A stretch of 64,000 nucleotides of DNA, taken from Dyadobacter sp. SG02 (GTDB lineage Bacteria; Bacteroidota; Bacteroidia; Cytophagales; Spirosomataceae). Every line of letters begins with the position of its first letter. The stretch's first letter is position 1. The notes under the pieces are model-generated. The model was not told the origin of the DNA. It worked only from the letters and a program-made list of their open reading frames with translations, and did not search any database. Position numbers and translations under genes: made by a program. The stretch is from contig NZ_FNYL01000007.1 in NCBI RefSeq assembly GCF_900109045.1, forward strand, positions 350,695-414,694, given 5' to 3'. Shown in pieces: positions 52,749 to 60,317 of this stretch.

Positions 52749-52821
52749 GATTCCGTAGCTCAGCTGGTAGAGCAATACACTTTTAATGTATGGGTCCTGG
52801 GTTCGAATCCCAGCGGGATCA
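52749..52821 (+). tRNA. tRNA-Lys (anticodon TTT)
   Basis: The sequence folds as a 73-nt cloverleaf: acceptor GATTCCG pairs with CGGGATC (one G-T pair), D arm GCTCAGCTGGTAGAGC, anticodon stem ATACA/TGTAT with loop CTTTTAA (anticodon TTT), and T arm CTGGGTTCGAATCCCAG. The discriminator is A and no CCA is encoded. The tyrosine integrase just downstream in the same direction suggests the 3' end is an attachment site. Confidence 0.97.
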
Positions 52822-52827
52822 CAGAAG

Positions 52828-52850
52828 GCGCACGAAAGTGTGCTTTTTTT
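52828..52850 (+). terminator. Intrinsic terminator after tRNA-Lys
   Basis: Arms GCGCAC (52828-52833) and GTGTGC (52838-52843), one G-T pair, GAAA tetraloop, followed by T7. It lies 6 bp downstream of the tRNA. Confidence 0.85.
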
Positions 52851-52920
52851 GTTTAAAATGCATTGATAATCAGCACATTTTACAAAAAGGCAGGTCAGTC
52901 TGAATCATAATGAACCAATC

Positions 52921-52974
52921 TATTCGGTCACCTATTCGGTCACCTGTTGGATTTGGTAAATTAGGTGACCGAAT
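52921..52974. repeat. Tandem 12-bp direct repeats plus inverted copy upstream of integrase
   Basis: TATTCGGTCACC occurs twice in tandem (52921-52932, 52933-52944). An inverted copy, AGGTGACCGAAT, lies at 52963-52974, complementary to 52934-52945. The set lies 75 bp before the integrase start and about 100 bp from the tRNA end. This is the expected place for integrase or excisionase binding sites, or for an integrase-gene operator. Confidence 0.8.
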
Positions 52975-53048
52975 CAGATGTTTGATTGAGGCGGTTTTGA
53001 TTTAAGGGTTCTCCACGGACACAATTACCAACCTTAAAATGTGCGAGC

Positions 53049-54344
53049 ATGAAGTTCAAACAAAATCTGTCATTGCTATTCTGGCTCTACCGGGGCAAAG
53101 CCTCCAAAGACGGAAAGGCACCCATCTATGTCAGGATTACCATCGACGGAACCGACACTGACATTTCCCTTGGCAAAAAGATCCATCCCGACTTCTGGAA
53201 CAGCGATGCCAAGCTGGTGACCGCAACGACCTCGGAAGCTAAGATGATCAATCTGAAAATCGTTCAGGCGCAAGCCGAGATCGAAAAGCATTTTTTGGTG
53301 CTGCAATCCCAGTTCAATCACATCACCCCTGTGATGGTGAAAAATGCCTATCTGGGACTACCCTTATCGCATTCCAGATCAATGCAAGAAAAAGCAGGAA
53401 GGCCAAGCCAAACGCTACTGGATGCCTTCGATGAATTCATTGCACTCTTCGAAAAGAAAGCCAAGAAAGGGATCCGGTCGGAAGGCACGCTCCGGCACTG
53501 GCGATCCACCAAGCGGAAGGTAGAAGCATTCATCCGGTTCCGGTATCAGCGGAAAGATATCGAAATGACCGAGATCGACCAATGCTTTGCTGAGGAGTTT
53601 TACGACTACCTAACCCTTCACCTGGATGAGCCGCTTTCCGAAGTTACCGCTAAGAAGCTGGTGAAATGGACAAGGCAGATCGTCAAAATAGGTGTCAAAA
53701 AGAAAGTAATTGCCGCAAATCCTTTGGAAGGGTTTGTTTGCTCGGGTGGCAATAAAGAGGTAATGCCATTGGAGCTATTTGAAGTCGAAGCGATTCATAA
53801 AAAGCAGATAGACATCGACCGGATCGGTGAGGTGCGTGATGCATTCATTTTCCAGTGCTTTACGGGTTTCGCCTACCAGGATATGTACAACCTTTCTCCT
53901 GAGAATATCGTTAAAGTCGGCCGAACTGGCGAAAAGTGGTTGATTAAAGACAGAGGCAAGACTGAGGTAACTGAAATGGTACCGATCCTTCCGGTAGTGC
54001 AGGAGTTAATCGATAAATATAAGAGCCACGCTTATTGCAAGATCAATAACCGGCTGATCCCGGTGAACAGCAATTTCCGTTATAATGTCTATTTGAAGGA
54101 GCTTGCGGTGATCTGCGGGATCAAAAGACCGCTTAATACCCACCTTGCACGTCATACGTTTGCCGATATGATGCTCAACAACGGTGTGCCGCTGGAAGAT
54201 GTTGGAAGGATGCTTGGGCACCGTAATATCAGGACCACCCAGCGCTACGCGCGGGTCAGGAAACAGCGGATCAGCGACCATATGGCGCTGGTAAAACAGA
54301 AGCTGTTTACAAACGCTGGAAAACTCAGAGCTGTATCGAACTGA
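53049..54344 (+). CDS. Tyrosine site-specific recombinase (integrase)
   Basis: This 431-residue protein has the Bacteroidota integrase layout: an N-terminal arm-binding domain (about 1-100, with PIYVRITIDGTDTDISLGKK then IHPDFWN), a SAM-like core-binding domain (about 115-225) and a catalytic domain. Catalytic residues visible are Lys304 in DRGKT, His365 and Arg368 in HLARHTFA, His391 in LGHRN and Tyr400 in TTQRYARV. The first Arg of the usual TGLR motif is replaced (TGFAYQD, Ala275), as in IntDOT-type recombinases. It lies downstream of tRNA-Lys and probably catalyses integration there. Confidence 0.93.
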   Translation: MKFKQNLSLLFWLYRGKASKDGKAPIYVRITIDGTDTDISLGKKIHPDFWNSDAKLVTATTSEAKMINLKIVQAQAEIEKHFLVLQSQFNHITPVMVKNAYLGLPLSHSRSMQEKAGRPSQTLLDAFDEFIALFEKKAKKGIRSEGTLRHWRSTKRKVEAFIRFRYQRKDIEMTEIDQCFAEEFYDYLTLHLDEPLSEVTAKKLVKWTRQIVKIGVKKKVIAANPLEGFVCSGGNKEVMPLELFEVEAIHKKQIDIDRIGEVRDAFIFQCFTGFAYQDMYNLSPENIVKVGRTGEKWLIKDRGKTEVTEMVPILPVVQELIDKYKSHAYCKINNRLIPVNSNFRYNVYLKELAVICGIKRPLNTHLARHTFADMMLNNGVPLEDVGRMLGHRNIRTTQRYARVRKQRISDHMALVKQKLFTNAGKLRAVSN

Positions 54345-54426
54345 TAATTGTAGCCGCTGGCGATCTGCCAGCGGCTAATCTAAGTTGTATGGCCGCACCT
54401 TTTTTTGTAGACTTTAGCCATTGAAG

Positions 54427-54732
54427 CTACTCGGCCGACAGCAACTCCTTCATAGCTATCAACTTATTGAGCAAGCACGATACTATGACAACGGCGCTCA
54501 ATTTGATGTAGAAAGCGGGAAAATGTAAGGTAAATACACTGACCGGATACGAGGTTGTTGCGAACAGCATCAGAATGATAAGACAGCAACTGCAGCCGAC
54601 CCTGAACGCTTTGGTAAATTGCCCCCTTAGTGCATGTTTGCATTCGATCTGATGCATTAGCTTCTGAACAAACTCATCCGAAGTATGCACCATACTTGCC
54701 TTGACGATGTCCTTGGTTGTTTTTTCGTCCAT
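54427..54732 (-). CDS. Small membrane protein encoded after an ECF sigma factor
   Basis: The 101-residue protein has a cytoplasmic N-terminus (MDEKTTKDIVKASMVHTSDE) and two membrane helices (about 47-65 and 72-90). It starts one base after the stop of the sigma gene, so the two are translationally coupled. Size, topology and position suggest an anti-sigma-like partner, but no ZAS or other anti-sigma motif is visible, so this is inference. Confidence 0.7.
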   Translation of the reverse strand: MDEKTTKDIVKASMVHTSDEFVQKLMHQIECKHALRGQFTKAFRVGCSCCLIILMLFATTSYPVSVFTLHFPAFYIKLSAVVIVSCLLNKLIAMKELLSAE

Positions 54733-54733
54733 G

Positions 54734-55309
54734 TTAGATTTTCAGGTCATTTCCGGTGAGCTTCACCAGGATTTCATACATGCTCTTCCTTGCCCTGTGC
54801 AAGATAACTTTAATGTTTGCCTCGCTATACGCTGTCACCTGGTGTATTTCAGCTATGCTCAGCTCGCATAGGTAAAAAAGCCTTAAAAGAAGCGCCTCCT
54901 CCGATTTCATCATTTTGAAAGCAAGTGAGATATATGCATTTCTCTCATTTTGTTCCAACAGGTCAATTCCTGTTATCTCGTAAGAGTGTGTAAACTCTAT
55001 TTCTGACAACTCCTCAAAAAGACCTGCTCTATCCCTTTCTTTATTCCTAAGACAAGTGTTGACGACGATCCGGTAAAGCCAGGTGGAGAATAACGAATCA
55101 AAGCGAAATTGATGGATATGGTTAAATGTTTTGATAAATGCATCCTGCAAGACATCTTCCGCCTCCTGCTCATCGATGATATATGAGCTAATCAAGGAAA
55201 GAGACATATCTTTATATTTCTCCACGATCATGCGAAATTCGGATGTATCGCCCGCTCTTATTCTCTCGATCGTCCGCCGGTCGGGATCGGTTTCATTACG
55301 CTCTTTCAC
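54734..55309 (-). CDS. ECF RNA polymerase sigma factor
   Basis: Using the GTG at 55309 gives 191 residues. Region 2 is FRMIVEKYKDMSLSLISSYI followed by DEQEAEDVLQDAFIKTFN, and region 4 contains LRLFYLCELSIAEIHQVTAY and SEANIKVILHRARKSMYE. Longer in-frame starts would overlap the upstream membrane-protein gene more deeply; here they overlap by 14 bp. The four-gene run 56731 to 54427 (hydrolase, membrane protein, sigma, membrane protein) looks like one operon. Confidence 0.88.
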   Translation of the reverse strand: MKERNETDPDRRTIERIRAGDTSEFRMIVEKYKDMSLSLISSYIIDEQEAEDVLQDAFIKTFNHIHQFRFDSLFSTWLYRIVVNTCLRNKERDRAGLFEELSEIEFTHSYEITGIDLLEQNERNAYISLAFKMMKSEEALLLRLFYLCELSIAEIHQVTAYSEANIKVILHRARKSMYEILVKLTGNDLKI

Positions 55310-55634
55310 CCTTTTTCCGGATAAAGTGCGCGCCCAGGAGCCCCAAACCAGCCCCGGCAAGGATTGTGGCATAGACTAGCATGTCCATAGCGTCCTCTGG
55401 AAGATCAATTGTTGTAAAAACCGACGAAGCACCTAAGCCGAGTGCTATACCGATCACAATGCATGCTATTTCCGCGTAGGACATCCTATTCACACTGCCG
55501 GTCATTCCTTTCTCTGCAAAAACTTTTTTGGTGAGGTAGCTATACTTCGCGATAATGAAAATTACCAAAACGCCGGAGCCGAATATGGCGATACTCAAAA
55601 AAATGGTTTCTAAACTTTGCATGGGTCTGTTCAT
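55296..55634 (-). CDS. Small membrane protein in the sigma-factor operon
   Basis: With the ATG at 55634 the protein is 112 residues (MNRPMQSLETIFLSIAIFG). It has about three membrane helices (7-27, 56-75, 84-103) and a short charged tail (RKKGERA). No known domain is recognised; it could be a sensor for the sigma factor. Its end overlaps the GTG start of the sigma gene by 14 bp, and it begins 11 bp after the serine hydrolase stop. Confidence 0.65.
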   Translation of the reverse strand: MNRPMQSLETIFLSIAIFGSGVLVIFIIAKYSYLTKKVFAEKGMTGSVNRMSYAEIACIVIGIALGLGASSVFTTIDLPEDAMDMLVYATILAGAGLGLLGAHFIRKKGERA

Positions 55635-55645
55635 TAAAGTAGGAA

Positions 55646-56731
55646 TCAAAATTCATCGTCCAGGTATTTGCCCAGGAGTGCATACAACTCAAATGCTTTC
55701 TCACAGTTTGTAAAAAGCACCAATCCGTATTTCGTTTCCCTATTGAAACAGCAATAGGATTGGAATCCGGAATTACTGCCCGTATGAAGATACCTGACAC
55801 CATAAGGCATTGGCTTCATCGCAAAGCCCAGGCACCAACCCGTTTGCCCCGTAGATGATAAGTCACTATCCTCGGGGAAGTGAATCTGTTCTTTCATCAT
55901 TTCATCGAACGTCTCTTTTCTTAATCCTTTGCCATTGATCATCGCTATCAAAAATCTGGCGTAGTCCGCAGCTTCCGTGTGGAGCGTGTGCGCGCCACCA
56001 AAGGATATTGACCCATCCAGCCAAAAATCTTTGGCTTTCCCATTTTTAAAATAGCCCGTTGCCTTATGACTGGTTGTGTAAGCGTTCCGGACATAAAATG
56101 AGCGCTTCATCCCCAGCGGTGCCGAGACGTCCTTTTGAAAAATCGAATCCAATCCATGTTGCCAGTTGGTATGCTGGATTACTGCAAGCAAGGCGGTCAG
56201 ATACTGGTGCGCCTCGCCAGAGTACGAAAAGCCGGTGCCGGGTGTAAACTTCATTTCAATGGGCTTGTCAACCGACCAGTTAGGAAAGCCCGTCGTGTGG
56301 GACAAAACCATGCGTGGCGTGATTAATTCGTATCTGCTGTCATTGTCCTTAATGGCAGGATGCGGCATGTATTTATAAAGAGGGTCATCCAGGCCAATTA
56401 CCCCCTTTTCAATCTGCTTCATTACAAAATACGAAAACAATGGCTTGGATAATGATGCAGCCTCGAAGATGGTATTGCTATCGATTTCCATTTTGGTGTC
56501 AATGTTTTTGACCCCGAATGTCCGATGATAGACCATCTGGGCATCGTTGATTATTGCAATTGACAAACCCGGTATTTGCAGGCTATCCATACTTTGCCGA
56601 ATGAACTGATCCAACTGGCCACTTTCGAGTTCGCGGCCGGTTACCGTTTTAATTAACCTGGTTTGTCCAGGTACTCTTGTTCCAACCGTCATTATAGCCA
56701 GTAATATTATGGCCCGCAAAAATGTTACCAT
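55646..56731 (-). CDS. Secreted serine hydrolase, class C beta-lactamase family
   Basis: This 361-residue protein has a signal peptide (about 4-22). The active-site motifs are SLSK (Ser93, Lys96), YSG (Tyr170-Gly172) and HTG (316-318). The length is that of a compact esterase/beta-lactamase family member without the C-terminal extension of the similar protein at 1305. It heads the sigma-factor operon. Whether it is a resistance enzyme, an esterase or a peptidoglycan peptidase cannot be decided from sequence. Confidence 0.9.
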   Translation of the reverse strand: MVTFLRAIILLAIMTVGTRVPGQTRLIKTVTGRELESGQLDQFIRQSMDSLQIPGLSIAIINDAQMVYHRTFGVKNIDTKMEIDSNTIFEAASLSKPLFSYFVMKQIEKGVIGLDDPLYKYMPHPAIKDNDSRYELITPRMVLSHTTGFPNWSVDKPIEMKFTPGTGFSYSGEAHQYLTALLAVIQHTNWQHGLDSIFQKDVSAPLGMKRSFYVRNAYTTSHKATGYFKNGKAKDFWLDGSISFGGAHTLHTEAADYARFLIAMINGKGLRKETFDEMMKEQIHFPEDSDLSSTGQTGWCLGFAMKPMPYGVRYLHTGSNSGFQSYCCFNRETKYGLVLFTNCEKAFELYALLGKYLDDEF

Positions 56732-56844
56732 CTCGTTTCTTGTGATAGTCTAAAACAACTTTCTTTGCATTTACACCCATTCGATCCGGCATGGCGAAAA
56801 AAGGTTACAACTAAGAATAAAGATGATAAACCAGGTTTAGAAAA

Positions 56845-57363
56845 ATGGCCATAATAAAAGTATTACAAGACGATATCACTAAAATCGAGGTCGATGCGAT
56901 CGTCAATGCAGCAAACAGCTCACTCCTGGGCGGAAGTGGTGTTGACGGCGCGATTCATCGCGCCGGTGGCAGTGCAATACTGGAAGAGTGCAGAAGAATC
57001 AGAGACAAACAGGGCGGTTGTAAAGTTGGAGAAGCAGTAATCAGCACCGCGGGAGACTTGCCAGCGAAATTCGTTATACACACAGTTGGGCCGGTCTGGA
57101 ATGGCGGTAGCAGTAATGAGCACGCATTGCTGGCATCCGCGTACCGTAATAGTCTCAAACTTGCAATTGCGAACGAGATCCGCACGATTTCCTTTCCTAA
57201 TATTAGTACAGGCATCTACAAGTTTCCGAAGGAGGCCGCTGCAAAAATCGCCATTGAAACCGTGTCTGATTTTCTGGCAACCGCCGATACCATTGGAGAA
57301 GTCATTTTTGTATGCTTCGATACCGAGAATTATGACATTTACAAGTCTTACTTGGCTAAGTGA
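56845..57363 (+). CDS. Macrodomain protein (O-acetyl-ADP-ribose deacetylase family)
   Basis: The 172-residue protein consists of a single macrodomain of the MacroD/YmdB type. Signatures are ITKIEVDAIVNAANSSLLGG (11-30) with the catalytic Asn/Asp region, SGVDGAIHRAGG, GDLPAKFVIHTVGPVW, and ISFPNISTGIYKFPKEAAA. It removes ADP-ribose-linked groups or hydrolyses O-acetyl-ADP-ribose. Macrodomains on mobile elements often counter ADP-ribosylating toxins; no such toxin is recognised nearby, so its role here is open. It is divergent from the hydrolase operon. Confidence 0.94.
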   Translation: MAIIKVLQDDITKIEVDAIVNAANSSLLGGSGVDGAIHRAGGSAILEECRRIRDKQGGCKVGEAVISTAGDLPAKFVIHTVGPVWNGGSSNEHALLASAYRNSLKLAIANEIRTISFPNISTGIYKFPKEAAAKIAIETVSDFLATADTIGEVIFVCFDTENYDIYKSYLAK

Positions 57364-57410
57364 CTTGCCCAAAGATTTACAAATTGCCAAGATTTATGAT
57401 AAGCTAATGA

Positions 57411-58043
57411 GTGATCACTCAAAAAGACCATTCTGGCATCTGGTCGAATGATTATGTCCCATTCACCTCAACAAAGGATGAGGTTCGGGAAATGATGGCA
57501 GACCTCGGGACATTCTCTATTGAGACAGATAAAATCAGAATCGAGGGTTATCCTTACAAACCTCCTGTAGCCTACGGTTCGATAGAACTATTCCATCAAA
57601 ACATCATCAATATTGATGTCTCCAAACGACCGCTCACAGTCAGGACGGGCGACGAATTGATATTTGTCCCGGCGTCAGAAATTGAAAAACTTTCCAGGTT
57701 CGCATTAGCGAATCAAATCCCGTTTATTGAACGTGATGATGTATGGAGTTGGCTCCTCGGGCCATTTTTGGACTCCGAATACACGGAAGAAACACACCAG
57801 AAATTAGCGGCACTTTTATCAGCGTATGGCCTCAGCGAAACTCAGGTACGTCTTACCAGTAAAGAAGTCGCCATTCAGATGTTCAAATACAATTTTGACA
57901 CCATGCTATGGGAATGGTGTTCGTTAGGGTCAGACGATGTACTACGCGCTATGCGGGTAAAGTATAATTCCGAAGAATTTTTACACTTTTACCGGCGAGC
58001 AATGTCGATTTGCCTTCTGCCTGATGAGTTCGGGAATACCTAA
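57411..58043 (+). CDS. Protein of unknown function
   Basis: The 210-residue product (GTG start at 57411; an ATG at 57407 is in another frame) has no known domain. Visible features are an acidic, aromatic composition, no signal peptide or membrane helix, YGSIELFHQNIINIDV in the first half, and a helical acidic C-terminal half (SEEFLHFYRRAMSICLLPDE). It starts 47 bp after the macrodomain gene, in the same direction. A toxin-immunity or partner role is possible but unsupported. Confidence 0.6.
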   Translation: MITQKDHSGIWSNDYVPFTSTKDEVREMMADLGTFSIETDKIRIEGYPYKPPVAYGSIELFHQNIINIDVSKRPLTVRTGDELIFVPASEIEKLSRFALANQIPFIERDDVWSWLLGPFLDSEYTEETHQKLAALLSAYGLSETQVRLTSKEVAIQMFKYNFDTMLWEWCSLGSDDVLRAMRVKYNSEEFLHFYRRAMSICLLPDEFGNT

Positions 58044-58466
58044 ATTTCTTACTCTCGCCTACCTTATTCATTCCCTAGGTCTTCACTCACAATGTTTCGA
58101 TAAAATCTGTATTGGGTTGTATTCACAATCACACCGGTTACAGCTTCGACATTCAGGGCAATCACCTTCAACTCGCCGAAAATATCGTCTTCAAACAATC
58201 CTTCCCCGTCGAGTTTGGAGTTATTTCGATCATCGCCGACAAGACAGCTTGCCGGAAGAATAAAAAAATCTACTTGGATTAGAGACATATTGCACGTGAT
58301 TTTAAGAACGCGTCAGAAAAGCCCGTTGGAACCGCACATGCCAGCTGAACTTTACTTCACGTTTGGATAGAAAAATCAAGGTGGTGTATTGTTAATCCTC
58401 AATTAGCTTTGACAATGTCGCCGCTCCTAGCACTTCGAATACCCAAATTTATCGCCTGCCTCATTC
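58044..58466. other. Gene-poor stretch in the element
   Basis: About 420 bp without a confident gene. One plus-strand frame is open from about 58079 to a TAG at 58278 and encodes plausible protein-like text (TGYSFDIQGNHLQLAENIV), but it lacks a clear start. It may be a decayed gene end. Confidence 0.35.
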
Positions 58467-58676
58467 TCACCTATTCCAAATCCATTGCCAGGCGAGACGC
58501 TTCCAATCCCGAATGACTTTTCCGCGTGGAGAGCGCCAATACCGCAGTGAATAATGTCGATGGAATTCACTCGCCGCTTCTTTGGTCTTCTTACATTGAA
58601 GGAAATAAATCTCCACGTATTCTGGCCTGGGAGGGACATCACATCCTCGACCGGAAGTTTGGTGTGCGGTATTCAT
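58467..58676 (-). CDS. Small DNA-binding-type protein of mobile elements
   Basis: The 69-residue product overlaps the stop of the HTH gene upstream by 4 bp (ATGA), a classic coupled pair. Its C-terminal half (EFHRHYSLRYWRSPRGKVIR followed by DWKRLAWQWI) resembles a short Trp/Arg-rich module found in proteins next to excisionase-like genes in Bacteroidota mobile elements. Its function is unknown but probably element maintenance or transfer. Confidence 0.6.
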   Translation of the reverse strand: MNTAHQTSGRGCDVPPRPEYVEIYFLQCKKTKEAASEFHRHYSLRYWRSPRGKVIRDWKRLAWQWIWNR

Positions 58677-59002
58677 GCCTTGCCAATCAAGGTCGGTACT
58701 TTAGCTTTTTGGATCATCGCCTCAATGTCGTCCCTGTCGTAGTAGATTACTCCACCCAGTCTCACAAATGCGAGCTGGCGATTAGCTCTGAGGGCTAGCA
58801 ACTTTCCAGGCGAAATATTAAGCAGTTTTCTAACCTCAGAAGATTTTAGCCATTTCTTCGCGGTGTCCGTTGAAGATCCCCTCGGCCTGGCAATTGCTGC
58901 CAAAAGCTCATCCCGAACACTTCTCAGGTCTGCAAGCGTAATCAATTGATCTAGTGATAGGCCGCCTTTGGCCTCATCCGTTCCCCTCATCCTTTCCATC
59001 AC
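58673..59002 (-). CDS. Excisionase-like helix-turn-helix protein
   Basis: The 109-residue protein has a MerR/excisionase-like winged helix in its C-terminal half: KKWLKSSEVRKLLNISPGKL followed by ALRANRQLAFVRLGGVIYYD (about 48-88). Small proteins of this pattern serve as excisionases or transcriptional switches in Bacteroidota integrative elements. Its stop overlaps the next gene by 4 bp. It is divergent from another HTH gene at 59188. Confidence 0.82.
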   Translation of the reverse strand: MMERMRGTDEAKGGLSLDQLITLADLRSVRDELLAAIARPRGSSTDTAKKWLKSSEVRKLLNISPGKLLALRANRQLAFVRLGGVIYYDRDDIEAMIQKAKVPTLIGKA

Positions 59003-59187
59003 GTTTTCTGTTTTAGTATTGCCAAGAAAACAAAGCTAAAATCCACAGTGTGGAAATCCTTGACCCTTTCGATTTTCAAATAGGTGAAACTGATGATGTG
59101 GAGCAGATATTCGGCTGTTTACCTATGTTTGCAGCCAAAGAAGCGTTTTGTGCAAACTCACTATTTTTTCACCCTAACTTCAAATTT

Positions 59188-59583
59188 ATGGAAACCATCC
59201 TGCTGCACTCTCTAACAGTCGAAGAGTTCATGGACCGCGTCCGGGCAATTGTCAAAGAGGAATTGAAAAGCGTGCTGCAACAAGATCAATTGCTTACCAA
59301 AGAAGCTGCATTAAAGTTAACCGGAGCCAGTAACGCAGCCTTCCTTAAAGCAGTAAATGCGGGCATCGTAAAACCACAACTGGTCAAAGGGAAAACAAAG
59401 GCGATGTACCTCGAATCGGAGGTGCTCAAAAAAGAGCATCGCAGGCCATATTGTATTGGTCGCACCAGCGCCTGCATTTGGATTTTATCTCCTTTTCAGC
59501 AAACCCTGAAAATGGATAGCGGAATTTCATCATTGCATGACCACCGTAGAGATCTATATATTTTGAAAGATTTTCTTTGGTAA
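59188..59583 (+). CDS. Helix-turn-helix protein with doubtful C-terminus
   Basis: With the ATG at 59188 (METILLHSLTVEEFMDRV) the product is 131 residues. Residues about 32-75 form an excisionase-like HTH (LLTKEAALKLTGASNAAFLK then VNAGIVKPQLVKGKTKAMYL). After about residue 84 the frame runs 158 bp into the 3' end of the opposite-strand gene at 59426 and loses protein-like character (HRRPYCIGRTSACIWI). The true gene probably ended near there, so the tail may be an artefact of recombination or a frameshift. Confidence 0.6.
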   Translation: METILLHSLTVEEFMDRVRAIVKEELKSVLQQDQLLTKEAALKLTGASNAAFLKAVNAGIVKPQLVKGKTKAMYLESEVLKKEHRRPYCIGRTSACIWILSPFQQTLKMDSGISSLHDHRRDLYILKDFLW

Positions 59584-60112
59584 ACTGTTCACGCAGCTTG
59601 CTTAGTTCGGCTTCAACAATTTCAACTGCTGGATGAAAGTCTTCGGTCGTAATGTCTTTTAGGGAATCAGGTAACTGAAATGGAGGCTTCTTTTTTTGCT
59701 TTTTGTTTGCGGCAGCGACCGCGGAGACTTTTTCCTGGAATTTTGCCTCACTCTCTTTAAGCTCCATGTATCGGGCCAAGTCGACATTTCGGGATTTCAA
59801 TTCCTGGGATAAACGGATAATGCTGGATTTCCGGTAATAGTATGATTTCCCCTTCTTGAAAAAATCATTAAATCCAAACGTTTCCCGGATGAACCTTCCG
59901 CCATTGTAGACCCCTTTGAAATATCTGCTCAGATCCCCGTCATCGATCCATTCCCCTCTTTTAATGGAAAGCTTCTTTAACTCCAGGGCAACTTTATCCA
60001 GTGCAGCTTCGGAAAATTGCTCTTCTGGGGGAAGTCCTGGTGTACCCGCGATTCTGACGATAGCTTCCCTGATTTTTGACAATTCTCTCAGTATCTGCTC
60101 TTGGGTTTTCAT
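59426..60112 (-). CDS. Protein of unknown function, Lys-rich
   Basis: With the ATG at 60112 (MKTQEQILRELSKIREAIVR) the protein is 228 residues. It has a helical N-terminus, a central basic region (YYYRKSSIIRLSQELKSRN; NKKQKKKPPFQLP) and a Cys/Trp-containing end (KCRRWCDQYNMACDALF). No known domain is recognised. The FKKGKSYYYRKS segment suggests nucleic-acid contact. It converges on the HTH gene at 59188, overlapping it by 158 bp, which implies one of the two has lost its proper end. Confidence 0.55.
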   Translation of the reverse strand: MKTQEQILRELSKIREAIVRIAGTPGLPPEEQFSEAALDKVALELKKLSIKRGEWIDDGDLSRYFKGVYNGGRFIRETFGFNDFFKKGKSYYYRKSSIIRLSQELKSRNVDLARYMELKESEAKFQEKVSAVAAANKKQKKKPPFQLPDSLKDITTEDFHPAVEIVEAELSKLREQFTKENLSKYIDLYGGHAMMKFRYPFSGFAEKEIKSKCRRWCDQYNMACDALF

Positions 60113-60317
60113 TGGAAAATTCGGGACACGTAGCCAGAACGCCGTCAATACTTGGTTGCATTTATCATCCAAATTACCCCTGGCGATCAAAATCTTGCAA
60201 GCCGACGACAGCTAATTGTTAGCATCAAAAACAAGGCAGGACGGGCTTCGCAACAATCCACCAAGATGAAACAGAATCACCGCCCTACCAAAGCCCCAAG
60301 ATACTTTCTTTCAGCCG

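Noticed and set aside
58079..58280. Plus-strand reading frame with protein-like text in the gene-poor stretch
   Set aside because: It lacks a convincing start codon and family match; it may be a remnant but is too weak to call a gene.
58064..58288. Minus-strand frame of 74 residues in the same gene-poor stretch
   Set aside because: It is antisense to the plus frame noted above and has no family match, so I did not list either as a gene.
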